DNA of 13,107 nt from an uncultured Clostridia bacterium. Its GTDB lineage: Bacteria > Bacillota > Clostridia > TANB77 > CAG-508. The DNA lies in NCBI GenBank assembly GCA_948664205.1, contig CAPNDH010000038.1, forward strand, positions 1 to 13,107, given 5' to 3'. Shown here one piece after another: positions 1-7,044 of this stretch. Position numbers and translations under genes: made by a program. Each line of letters begins with the position of its first letter. The first letter of the stretch is position 1. The notes below the pieces were generated by a model. The model did not search any database. It saw only the letters and a list, made by a program, of their open reading frames with translations, and was not told the origin of the DNA.

Positions 1-285
1 TCTAATACAAGAGCATTTTTAAACTCTTTAATGGAAAAAAATAATATTTCTTTTCATCCTAAATTTGATATTGTAAGTTATGCCTTAGTAAAAGATTTTG
101 CTAAAATTGGTATGGGAATTTCTTATATTACAAAAGAATTTGCTAAAGATGAATTAGAAAATGAGCTTCTTTTTGAAATTCCCATAAAGGAAAAAATTCC
201 AAAGAGAAGTTTAGGTATTGTTCTACCAAAAAATACTATTAATAGTTTTGCTACTGAAAAGTTTATTCAATTGATTACAAATTAG
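1..285 (+). CDS. LysR-type transcriptional regulator, C-terminal part (truncated by window edge)
   Basis: The frame is open from base 1 to a TAG stop at 283-285, so this is the last 94 codons of a gene entering from the left. The first Met codon, at 31, is internal and is not taken as the start. The segment FDIVSYALVKDFAKIGMGIS, followed by a Y-I-T-K-E-F stretch and then E-L-L-F-E-I-P, resembles the end of the LysR substrate-binding domain, where the protein closes the effector pocket (the usual 'V..G.GI..LP' region). The family acts as DNA-binding regulators controlled by small effectors. The HTH domain is outside the window, so target and effector cannot be inferred. It converges on the yfiH-type gene and shares a hairpin terminator with it. 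Family assignment is moderately sure. Confidence 0.7.
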   Translation, partial: SNTRAFLNSLMEKNNISFHPKFDIVSYALVKDFAKIGMGISYITKEFAKDELENELLFEIPIKEKIPKRSLGIVLPKNTINSFATEKFIQLITN

Positions 286-289
286 AAAT

Positions 290-343
290 GTTAGAATAAA
301 ATTATCGTAGGATTTATTTTGCCTACGATAATTTTATTCTAAC
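290..343. terminator. Bidirectional hairpin terminator between convergent genes
   Basis: A 22-bp perfect inverted repeat (290-311 against 322-343) with a 10-nt loop lies between two convergent genes. The minus-strand gene's stop codon (339-341) is inside the right arm. The A/T-rich outer stem could supply U-rich 3' ends in both directions, which fits a shared terminator. Confidence 0.75.
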
Positions 344-1121
344 TTAATGATATTATTGCTGTATTTCTTCCTGCATTTTCTCTATCTACCCTATATGAAT
401 GCAATACGTCTTTATTACATACTGTGCATATATTGCTTTCTATTATATTTTCTTTTAGCAAACCAATTTCTTCTAACATTGTTCTATTAATCAAATTTGT
501 ATCTATAAAATATTTTTGCTTTCCTTCTTTTATTTTTCCTTTTTCTATTATCTTATTATTTATATTCATATATGAAAATGTTTTTTCGAAAATATTTTTT
601 ACATCTTCATCTACTTCAAAATGGCATTTCCCTATTGCTGGACCTATACAACAAATAATATCTTTTGGCTTTGAGCCGTATTCTTCTATCATTTTCTTTA
701 CTGCTACTACTGCAATTTTTCCTACTGTTCCTTTCCAGCCTGAATGTATATTTCCTATTACATTTTTCACTGGGTCATATAGGTAAATTGGTGTGCAGTC
801 TGCAAATCTTAAGGAAAATGATATTTCTTTTTTATTTGTTAGAAGTCCATCTACTTTATCTGGCTTTTCTTCTTCATTATTTATTATTTGTACATAATTA
901 CTATGTATTTGTTCTTTTATTTTTACTAATTTATTATAATCTAAATTTAAACTTTTATATAATCTCTTATAATTTGTACCATCATCTACTTCGTAGTTAT
1001 CACTTCTTGTTGTATAACAATGTTTAACTTTATCTTTATATTCTAATAATTTTCTAAATTGCAAATATTCTATGTCTCCATCTTTAATATGTACTATATT
1101 TTCATTTGATAAATCTTTCAT
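339..1121 (-). CDS. pgeF: Multicopper polyphenol oxidase / peptidoglycan editing factor family protein (YfiH/PgeF)
   Basis: The 260-aa protein has the length and motifs of the YfiH/COG1496 'laccase domain' family. The three conserved metal-site residues are visible: His73 (Q-I-H-S), Cys109 (F-A-D-C-T-P) and His126 (N-I-H-S-G-W-K-G-T). Members have been described as peptidoglycan editing factors, as polyphenol oxidases and as purine nucleoside phosphorylase/adenosine deaminase-like enzymes. The exact substrate here is not settled by sequence. The start is supported by an AAAGGAG site 6 bases upstream of the ATG. A promoter-like pair, TTGAAA-17-TAATAT, lies upstream. The gene is transcribed alone, towards the LysR-type gene, and ends inside the shared hairpin. 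Nothing suggests degradation. Confidence 0.88.
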   Translation of the reverse strand: MKDLSNENIVHIKDGDIEYLQFRKLLEYKDKVKHCYTTRSDNYEVDDGTNYKRLYKSLNLDYNKLVKIKEQIHSNYVQIINNEEEKPDKVDGLLTNKKEISFSLRFADCTPIYLYDPVKNVIGNIHSGWKGTVGKIAVVAVKKMIEEYGSKPKDIICCIGPAIGKCHFEVDEDVKNIFEKTFSYMNINNKIIEKGKIKEGKQKYFIDTNLINRTMLEEIGLLKENIIESNICTVCNKDVLHSYRVDRENAGRNTAIISLS

Positions 1122-1145
1122 TAAGCTCTCCTTTCTTTTTAATAT

Positions 1146-1174
1146 ATATTACTATATTATTTTGTATATTTCAA
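1146..1174 (-). promoter_or_regulatory. Putative promoter of the yfiH/pgeF-type gene
   Basis: On the minus strand TTGAAA (1174-1169) is followed after 17 bases by TAATAT (1151-1146), about 25 bases upstream of the start codon. The composition is very AT-rich, so chance matches are common. Confidence 0.4.
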
Positions 1175-1192
1175 TATTTTGTTATTTTCTGA

Positions 1193-1221
1193 TTGACAAA
1201 TGTTGGAAAATATTGTATATT
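1193..1221 (+). promoter_or_regulatory. Strong sigma-A-type promoter of a short RNA
   Basis: A consensus -35 TTGACA (1193-1198) and -10 TATATT (1216-1221) are separated by exactly 17 bases. No credible protein-coding gene with a ribosome binding site follows on this strand. A strong hairpin terminator lies only about 50-75 bases downstream, so the promoter most likely makes a short RNA. Confidence 0.65.
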
Positions 1222-1227
1222 ATATTT

Positions 1228-1306
1228 AGCAATGAAAATTGCTAAAAAAGTTGCTCATGGCGAAATGAACTCCCCTAGTGTTCGGACTAGGGGAGTTTCC
1301 TTATTT
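1228..1306 (+). ncRNA. Putative short antisense RNA (antitoxin-like), convergent to the small hydrophobic ORF
   Basis: The predicted transcript begins about 7 bases after the -10 box. It opens near a small GAAA-loop hairpin (GCAAT/ATTGC, 1229-1242) and ends after a 12-bp perfect stem with a U-rich tail. Its 3' end overlaps the stop codon and 3' untranslated part of the 22-codon ORF on the minus strand (stop at 1301-1303). A tail-to-tail overlap with a strongly promoted short RNA is the arrangement of several Firmicute type I toxin-antitoxin pairs such as TxpA/RatA. No similarity to a named RNA family is claimed. The RNA ends are inferred from promoter and terminator positions only. Confidence 0.5.
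1268..1306 (+). terminator. Intrinsic terminator of the short RNA
   Basis: The arms AACTCCCCTAGT (1268-1279) and ACTAGGGGAGTT (1286-1297) pair perfectly over 12 bp around the loop GTTCGG, and are followed by TTCCTTATTT. The G+C-rich stem stands out from its AT-rich surroundings. On the minus strand the same stem lies just after the small ORF's stop codon and may end or stabilise that transcript too. Confidence 0.75.
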
Positions 1307-1369
1307 GTCAAATTCTTTAAGTATTAGGTACACAATTGTCAATGCTATTATCTTTAGTATTCTACTCAT
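1301..1369 (-). CDS. 22-aa hydrophobic peptide, candidate type I toxin
   Basis: The ORF encodes MSRILKIIALTIVYLILKEF followed by Asp-Lys and TAA. The centre is one short hydrophobic stretch (residues 4-17) with basic residues near the start and a charged tail, as in small membrane-acting peptides. The start is backed by a full-consensus AAAGGAGGT (1385-1377) with a 7-base spacing, far better than chance. Upstream a TATAAT box (1417-1412) would start the message at a 7-bp hairpin (1388-1405) just before the Shine-Dalgarno site. The strong antisense promoter at 1193 faces it. I do not recognise the peptide family. A leader peptide or a small membrane regulator is possible. The toxin reading is inferred from layout and hydrophobicity. 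Confidence 0.5.
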   Translation of the reverse strand: MSRILKIIALTIVYLILKEFDK

Positions 1370-1387
1370 GGCAATTACCTCCTTTCT

Positions 1388-1417
1388 ACCTTTTCGGTAA
1401 AAGGTGGCTTTATTATA
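1388..1417 (-). promoter_or_regulatory. -10 box and 5' leader hairpin of the small hydrophobic ORF
   Basis: TATAAT on the minus strand (1417-1412) has no good -35. Immediately downstream ACCTTTT (minus strand) pairs with AAAAGGT around a 4-base loop (1388-1405). The hairpin would sit at or near the 5' end of the message, next to the Shine-Dalgarno site, where it could stabilise the RNA or limit ribosome loading. Confidence 0.4.
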
Positions 1418-1461
1418 CATTATGTATATTTACTTTTCTATACCTTCGACAAAAGTTCTTA

Positions 1462-4400
1462 TTATTTGACATTTTTTATTTTTTCCAACACTTCCTCTTT
1501 TTCCATTTTCGAAATATAGTTATAATTGTTACTATTTTGCCCTACATCAAATTGGCAAATAGATTTATACTCGCAATAATCACAAGGTTTTTTCTTTGTT
1601 TTTGTATTGTAATATGGTTTTAAGCTTATATCTCCACTTAATATTTCTTCTGAAATCTCCTTTATTATTTTTGCAGTATATTTTTGTAAATCTTCGAATT
1701 GCTCTTTTGTTACTGCATTTGACTTTTTGCTTAAATTTCCTTCTTTATCTATATATGCTGGAATTATGTTTGATGCCCCCGATTCTAGCTTCTTATCCAT
1801 CATTTTTACAACTTTTACATCTGCTAAAATTATTCCATTCATTTTAAATTTTTTCTTTAGCTCTATTTCTATTTGCTCATCTGTCATATATTTGTCAGAT
1901 TTAATTATTGGGTCTATTAAGCTAAAATATAATACCCCTGCTGGTAGCATTTCTTCTATTTTACAAGTTGCATCTAAGTATGTTAATAATTGAAGTTGTA
2001 AGCCTGCATATACTTCATTTAAGTCAATATTTTTTACTGAAGACTTATAGTCTATTATTCTTATATAGTTTCCATCTACTGCTTTTGCTAAATCTACTCT
2101 ATCAATTTTTCCAGTTATTTCTACTCTTTTTCCATCTTCTAATTGCAACCTTATTGGCTCATATGATTTGCCTTTTTTAAATTCTAGCTCATTTCCAAAC
2201 ACTTCAAAATCGCTATCTTTTAGACTTTCTAAAATATATTTCATAGATTTTAAAATTACTCTTTTTAATCTTCTTGTTAATACTTTGTATTTATCTGTAC
2301 TTGTAAAAATATAGTTTTTCGTAATTTTTAGCTTTTCTTCTATTATTTCATTTATAATCTCTTCTGTTTGTTCTTCTGATATTTCTTTTATACTTATTTG
2401 TTTTTGCCTTACTATATTAAAGAAATTATCTATCACTTCATGCATAAAGTTACCTGTATCTACCATTTGTACTTTAAAATTGTCGCTTTCATGTACTTTT
2501 AACCCATATTTTAGGTAGTATGAAAATGGGCAAGATTTATATTGTTCTAGTCTTGATACTGTTGTATTTAGGGTGTTTCCATATAACTTTTCTATATTTT
2601 CTTTTGATATATTTTCTGGCTTATTTGTATAATTTAATGCTTTTATCGCACCTTCTAATTTATATTTCCATTCCTCATCTTGTGAGAAATATTTATATAC
2701 TACTAACCAAATATCGGAAAACGTTTCTTCTTCTTTCCATTTCCTTAATTTTTCTATTAACATATCAAAAGCTTGTGATTTATTAATAATTTCTTCTTTA
2801 ATGTATACCATATCACTTTGTTCTACTAGGTTAGGTAAAAGCCTTTTTATTTTTGTTATTAATATTGAAGGTCTTAATGTTCCTCCATCTAAATTTGAAG
2901 ATGTATATGATAAAAATAATTTCTCTTCTGATGTTGTAAACGCCTTATATATTGCGAAGTTATCTTCATATAGCATTTCTAATGTACCTTTTGCTAGTTC
3001 TATTCCTTTTTCTTTTAGTTTTTCTCTATCTTTATCACCTAAAAAGCCTTCATTTTTATTAACACTTGGAAATGCTCCATCATTCATTCCTAATATGAAT
3101 ACTGCTTTTACTTTGTGGGTTCTACTTCTTTCAATATCTCCTACTATTACTTGGTCCTGTGTTTGTGGTATTCTTCCTAATCCACTTGCCCTTAAGCCTA
3201 CCATAATTAAACTCATATATTTTTCAAAACCAATTTTTTCTTCACCAAATATTAAAATTAGTTCATCTAAAACTTCGAGCATAATATCCCAGGCAAGCTC
3301 TTGTTCATTTGAAATTTCAATATAATTTTGTTCTTCTAGTTTTTCCTTCTTTTCTATTAATATTTTATCTATTTCATTTTCTATTAAAAACTCATATAGC
3401 TTTTTAGTAATACTACTTACTGTTTTATTTTTATTTATTTCTTCTCTTAATTTTATAAGTGGAGTAACTATTTGGTTTCTTAAAACTTGTATTCTTTCTA
3501 TTTTTTCTTTATTTTCTTCTGTTATTTCTTCAAAGCTCCACTCTCCTACATACCATTTAGAGCCTTTTATTCCCCATTTTTTGCAATAATTTTCTAGCAT
3601 ATAAATGTCGTCATTATCTATTTTTACAAAACCTGTTTTTATATAATTTATAACAGAATCATAAGACCAGCTTTTTGCATATATATCTAGTAAGCTGATT
3701 ATATATTTCATAAATATATTTTGGCTTAGTTCTTTCTTTTCGTCTATAAATACTGGTATATTGTAGTTTGCAAATATGGCTTTTATTAAATTTGCATAAT
3801 TTGATAAATCTTTAGTAATTATTGATATTTCTTTATATCTATAATTTTCATTTTTTACAAGTTTTATAATTTCTTTTGCTACATTTTCTATTTCTGAATA
3901 TTGATTTGATGCCAAAAACAAATTAATATTTTTTACTTCTTCTTTATATGTATTATATGGTATAGTATATAAGCTTTTTTCTATGTGCTCTAATTCTGCT
4001 GATTTATACCTATATGCTTTTTCTAAAAATACTGTTTTTTCACATTCTATATTATTTTTTCTTGCTAAATATAATAATTTATCTGCTGTTTGTTTGTTTG
4101 TATAAAATACATCTGTATCTGGATTTGTTCCTAAATCTAAATTATCGGTTGTAACTGTTATGGTTATTTGCTTTGCTGTTTTTAATAATATTTCAATTAA
4201 TTTGTATTCTTGTTTTGTATAACCTGTAAATTCATCTATATAAATTATACAGTCTTTAAACATATCTGTTTTTTCTAAATTGTTTGCAAGTATTGTAAGT
4301 ATATCGTTTTCGTCTAGCAATTTACCGCTTATTTTTTCTTCAAATTTTTCATAAATTAAACTTAAGTCCTTTAATTTCTCTTTTAAATATTTATCTTCTT

Positions 4401-4822
4401 CCGTTTTAGTTACTTCTTTTAAATTTTCTACTGTTACGCTATGCTTTTTAAATTCTGTTAATGCTGTATCTATTAAATCTATATTTTGTTCTGATTTTCC
4501 TAAAAACTTTAAGTTCTTTTTATTCTCCATTAATATGCTATAAATAAGCATAGCTTTTCCACTTTTTGATAAGCTTTCGTTAATAGTTTTTCCTACTTCT
4601 TGTTCTACCCTATGTGCCATACGCTTAAATGTTAGTACTTCTGCATTTAATATTGCCCCATTTGGTGCTTTGTCTATTAATTTCTTTTCAACAGAATAAG
4701 AGAACTGTTCTGGTGTTATTATATATATTTTATTTTTATTATCTATTTTTTCTATTGTTTCATTTAAGCAAAACTCGCTTTTACCGTGTTCCGCTTCTAC
4801 CACAAATTAACCTTAAGCTCAT
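1462..4822 (-). CDS. addB: ATP-dependent helicase/nuclease subunit B (AddB), with apparent frameshift in the Walker A motif
   Basis: The protein is the AddB half of the AddAB DNA-end-processing complex, which resects double-strand breaks for RecA recombination. Near the C-terminus the RecB-type nuclease motif (I-T-G-K-I-D-R-V-D ... R-I-I-D-Y-K-S-S) and the four-cysteine iron-sulphur pattern are visible: one Cys in Y-K-S-C-P-F-S-Y, then C-x2-C-x5-C, 31 residues before the end. The uninterrupted frame starts only at a GTG at 4803 (1113 codons). Better evidence for the start is the ATG at 4822 with AAAGGAG in front of it. It reads MSLRLICGRSGT and then shifts: one extra base at about 4786 separates it from GKSEFCLN. 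Removing it restores GRSGTGKS, a Walker A motif, and a protein of about 1119 aa. The shift may be a sequencing error or a real lesion. addA, usually the next gene, is absent here. Confidence 0.9.
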
Positions 4823-4886
4823 TTTTTACTCCTTTAATGTAACAATATAAATGTCACATAATAAATTGAATTATATTAATGTCATT

Positions 4887-4943
4887 ATTATAACATATTT
4901 TTTTATAAAACCACTATCTTTTTCAAAAAAAATATGTTATAAT
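4887..4943. promoter_or_regulatory. Mirror-symmetric divergent promoter region (addB / orphan small gene)
   Basis: An 18-bp perfect inverted repeat (4887-4904 and 4926-4943) carries an identical extended -10 (TGTTATAAT) in each arm: TATAAT at 4892-4887 on the minus strand facing addB, and at 4938-4943 on the plus strand facing the 89-aa gene. Neither has a good -35. The A-runs and the 21-base centre would be shared by both promoters. The symmetry could be a binding site for one regulator, or simply a back-to-back promoter pair. Confidence 0.5.
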
Positions 4944-5047
4944 GCATATACTTGCTAGTAAATCTAGCTTTAAATTTTTATTCTCCTATTTTAGGTTTAT
5001 ATATATTGGCAACTGTTGTAAAATTAATATTTTAAGGAGGTACTCGT

Positions 5048-5317
5048 ATGTTAAATTATTTGGCTTTGTTAAAGGTAGACAGACCACGTCTTTGGTCTCA
5101 ATGGCATTCAGGTTCAACCGCAAGTTACTTTAAAAGTCCTATTAGTTCTAACAAAGAGGATGTTGAAGATTGGATTAAAAATGAATTAAAAAAATATCCT
5201 GATGCTAGTATTAATGAGTTTATAGATGAAAAAGAGTATCTAATATATCATACTATTATAGCATTCGATGTTGAGCAAAGTAGCAATGTTGATACGTTTC
5301 TTGAACATTTTTATTAA
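5048..5317 (+). CDS. Hypothetical protein, 89 aa
   Basis: I do not recognise the family. The gene is supported by a consensus AAGGAGG at 5034-5040, 7 bases before the ATG, an extended -10 promoter at 4938-4943, and a terminator straight after its stop. The protein is soluble and mixed-charge: an aromatic, basic N-terminus (residues 8-28, with R-P-R-L-W-S-Q-W-H), then an acidic stretch (E-D-V-E-D-W-I-K-N-E-L), then a likely strand-helix end (Y-L-I-Y-H-T-I-I-A-F-D-V-E). There is no membrane segment or signal peptide. It is divergent from addB and convergent to ogg. An overlapping 63-codon frame (4942-5133) lacks a ribosome binding site and was not chosen. Confidence 0.7.
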   Translation: MLNYLALLKVDRPRLWSQWHSGSTASYFKSPISSNKEDVEDWIKNELKKYPDASINEFIDEKEYLIYHTIIAFDVEQSSNVDTFLEHFY

Positions 5318-5325
5318 TTATTAAA

Positions 5326-5363
5326 ATAAAAAGGAGTTCCTAAATTTTTAGGCGCTCCTTTTT
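5326..5363 (+). terminator. Intrinsic terminator after the 89-aa gene, shared with ogg
   Basis: AAAAAGGAG pairs with CTCCTTTTT, and inside it CCTAAA pairs with TTTAGG, giving a long stem with one small internal loop. The outer A-run and T-run would supply U-rich tails in both directions. It lies between convergent genes, just after one stop and just before the other. Confidence 0.75.
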
Positions 5364-5372
5364 GTTGCGGTC

Positions 5373-6239
5373 TTAGGCTTCTCGTTTCCAGTAGAATAGG
5401 TATTGTTGGGCTATTCCTGCTAAATTTCCGAATTTTTCTTTTGCTATTTTTTCTATTTGTGTTTTATTTACTTTTGTTTCGTCTTCATTTTGTATGTATA
5501 GTTCATTTATTACACGCCTTACCCATACGTCTATTGGGAAGGCTTCCCATCTTTTTAGAGTAGAAAATAATAGTATGCAGTCTGCTACTTTTGGACCTAC
5601 ACCTGATAAGGTAAGTAGTGTTTCTCTTACTTTATTAAAATTTTCTTCTTGTTCTAAAACTTCTAAATTTACCTTTTTTTCTAATATCATATGTGTTGTT
5701 TCATATACTCGTATATCTCTAAATCCTAACCCTAAACTTCTTAAATCTTCTACAGTTGCATTCGATAGTTGCTCTATTGTTGGAAATGTATAGTAACTTT
5801 TTTCGTTGTATACAATTTCATTACCATATTTTTTTGATATTCTTTCAATTATTCCTTTTATTCTTGGTATATTATTATTTGCTGATATTATAAATGATAT
5901 TATTGTTTCCCATAGATCTTGATTTAATATTCTTATTCCACTTCCATATTCTATACTTTTTTTCATATGTTCATCTATTCTTGAAAGCCTGTCTTTTATT
6001 TTTTCATAATCTCTATCTAAATCAAAATACTTTTTGCAAGTAGTTTCTATATCTTTTTCACATATACCTTTAAATATTACATCTTTTCCTCGTTTAGAAA
6101 CATTTATTACATTATTACCAAATACACCTGTATAACTACCATCTATTTCTTTATTCCACCTAAAACATTGACCACAGTCAAATATGTCTTTTAATTCAAA
6201 TGATTCTGCATTTTTTAAAATATATTGTTGTTCTTTCAT
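5373..6239 (-). CDS. ogg: 8-oxoguanine DNA glycosylase/AP lyase (Ogg1-like)
   Basis: This 288-aa protein belongs to the bifunctional HhH-GPD glycosylases of the Ogg1 type, which remove 8-oxoguanine opposite cytosine and then cleave the abasic site. Residues 1-110 look like the OGG N-terminal domain (D-C-G-Q-C-F-R-W at 21-28). The helix-hairpin-helix lies at 211-222 with L-S-G-V-G-P-K-V-A-D-C: Lys217 matches the Schiff-base lysine of human OGG1 (Lys249). Asp237 in F-P-I-D-V-W matches the catalytic Asp268. Upstream is a modest AAAAGGTAGTG site. A TATAAT box lies about 30 bases before the start, without a clear -35. The gene stands alone, convergent to the 89-aa ORF. Length and motifs are intact. 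Confidence 0.92.
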   Translation of the reverse strand: MKEQQYILKNAESFELKDIFDCGQCFRWNKEIDGSYTGVFGNNVINVSKRGKDVIFKGICEKDIETTCKKYFDLDRDYEKIKDRLSRIDEHMKKSIEYGSGIRILNQDLWETIISFIISANNNIPRIKGIIERISKKYGNEIVYNEKSYYTFPTIEQLSNATVEDLRSLGLGFRDIRVYETTHMILEKKVNLEVLEQEENFNKVRETLLTLSGVGPKVADCILLFSTLKRWEAFPIDVWVRRVINELYIQNEDETKVNKTQIEKIAKEKFGNLAGIAQQYLFYWKREA

Positions 6240-6352
6240 TTTTTCACTACCTTTTATATTAGTCTTATAATTATAGTCTACATTATTTTAGCATTTTTTT
6301 CAATATATTTGTATTTTTTTGTTTTCTACCTTATATAATTTTTCTAAAAGTA

Positions 6353-6381
6353 TTTACTTTTTATGTAAAATGTTATATAAT
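6353..6381 (+). promoter_or_regulatory. Sigma-A-type promoter of the 160-aa orphan gene
   Basis: TTTACT (6353-6358) and TATAAT (6376-6381) are separated by 17 bases and lie about 50 bases upstream of the start codon. The predicted leader contains the GAAAGGAG site and no obvious structure. Confidence 0.6.
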
Positions 6382-6428
6382 TCGCTTGTTACCAGTAATT
6401 AGATTATTTTTGAAAGGAGAATTCACCT

Positions 6429-6911
6429 ATGCAAAAAAAAGAAAATATTTTAGAAGTCGCTCGGAGAATTACTGAGCTTGAAGAACAATTAAAAACTATT
6501 ACTGAATTGAAAGAAAAAGCTTTTACTCCTTGCAATCCTAATACTTATTATAAAATTGATCAATTGCCTGACTTTCTTGTTGCATGGTCAAAGCTTGCTA
6601 GTTGGACTCATTATAAAGAAGAACGTTATGGTAGACTTACTATTAAAAACTATAATGATTTATCTGCTAGATTCAATTTACTTATTAATGCTCATATAAA
6701 TCGTACAGAATTTTGTAACTCGAAATCAATTGTAGAAGCTTGTGAAGCTGTAAATAATTATATTGGCGAATTAGCAAAAGAGATTTTAAGTCAGAGAAAA
6801 AAACTTGATACACTTTATAATCAGTTTGCCAAAAATACTGAGCAATATAGTTTTATTTTCAAAGAAGCTGAAGTTAAGCGGATAATTGTAAGTAAGCTTT
6901 TGTTTTCTTGA
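6429..6911 (+). CDS. Hypothetical protein, 160 aa, N-terminal coiled coil
   Basis: I do not recognise the family. It is a clear gene: promoter TTTACT-17-TATAAT, GAAAGGAG at 6412-6419, uninterrupted frame, and a strong terminator 10-40 bases after the stop. Residues 4-30 (I-L-E-V-A-R-R-I-T-E-L-E-E-Q-L-K) form a predicted coiled coil, and the rest is largely helical. A central W-S-K-L-A-S-W-T-H-Y-K-E-E-R-Y segment is rich in aromatic residues. A second amphipathic helix lies at about 113-140. There is no signal peptide or membrane segment. It forms a one-gene unit between ogg (divergent) and yitT (convergent), with no functional hint from neighbours. Its all-helical build could fit a small DNA-binding or structural protein, but that is a guess. 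Confidence 0.72.
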   Translation: MQKKENILEVARRITELEEQLKTITELKEKAFTPCNPNTYYKIDQLPDFLVAWSKLASWTHYKEERYGRLTIKNYNDLSARFNLLINAHINRTEFCNSKSIVEACEAVNNYIGELAKEILSQRKKLDTLYNQFAKNTEQYSFIFKEAEVKRIIVSKLLFS

Positions 6912-6920
6912 TTTCACTTT

Positions 6921-6960
6921 AAAATGCAGAGAAGATTTTTCCTTCTCTGCATTTATTTTA
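6921..6960 (+). terminator. Intrinsic terminator after the 160-aa gene
   Basis: AAATGCAGAGAAG pairs with CTTCTCTGCATTT around a loop of T/C bases and is followed by ATTTTA. The position, just after the stop codon, is typical. Confidence 0.8.
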
Positions 6961-6971
6961 CTCTCTAAGGG

Positions 6972-7044
6972 TTGTCCCAAATTGAGAAAATAGGACAATT
7001 GGGGACTGGGACAATTGGGGACTGTCCCTAATTGTCCTATTCTC
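6972..7044. repeat. Palindromic element with internal 16-bp tandem repeat, abutting yitT
   Basis: Two perfect copies of GGACAATTGGGGACTG lie head to tail at 6993-7008 and 7009-7024. They are followed by a TCCC and an inverted AATTGTCCTATTCTC (7030-7044) that pairs with GAGAAAATAGGACAATT (6984-7000, two extra A). A further TTGTCCCA (6972-6979) pairs with TGGGACAA (7007-7014). The composition differs from the flanks. The layout resembles a small non-coding dispersed palindrome (REP/MITE-like). Its right end supplies the last codons and stop of yitT. Copies elsewhere in the genome cannot be seen from here. Confidence 0.6.

Noticed and set aside
424..1027. Two hydrophobic plus-strand frames inside the yfiH-type gene
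   Set aside because: They are the antisense of a well-supported gene and have no Shine-Dalgarno site.
1231..1329. Plus-strand 32-codon frame beginning ATGAAAATTGCT across the short RNA
   Set aside because: It has no ribosome binding site, its start is about 6 bases from the predicted transcript start, and it runs through the terminator stem. A chance frame is more likely.
4942..5133. 63-codon frame overlapping the start of the 89-aa gene
   Set aside because: It starts at the promoter itself and lacks a ribosome binding site, while the 5048 start has a consensus one.
6993..7024. Tandem 16-bp copies as a possible CRISPR start
   Set aside because: There are only two copies with no spacer between them, no cas gene, and an inverted partner beside them. 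It is a palindromic repeat, not an array.
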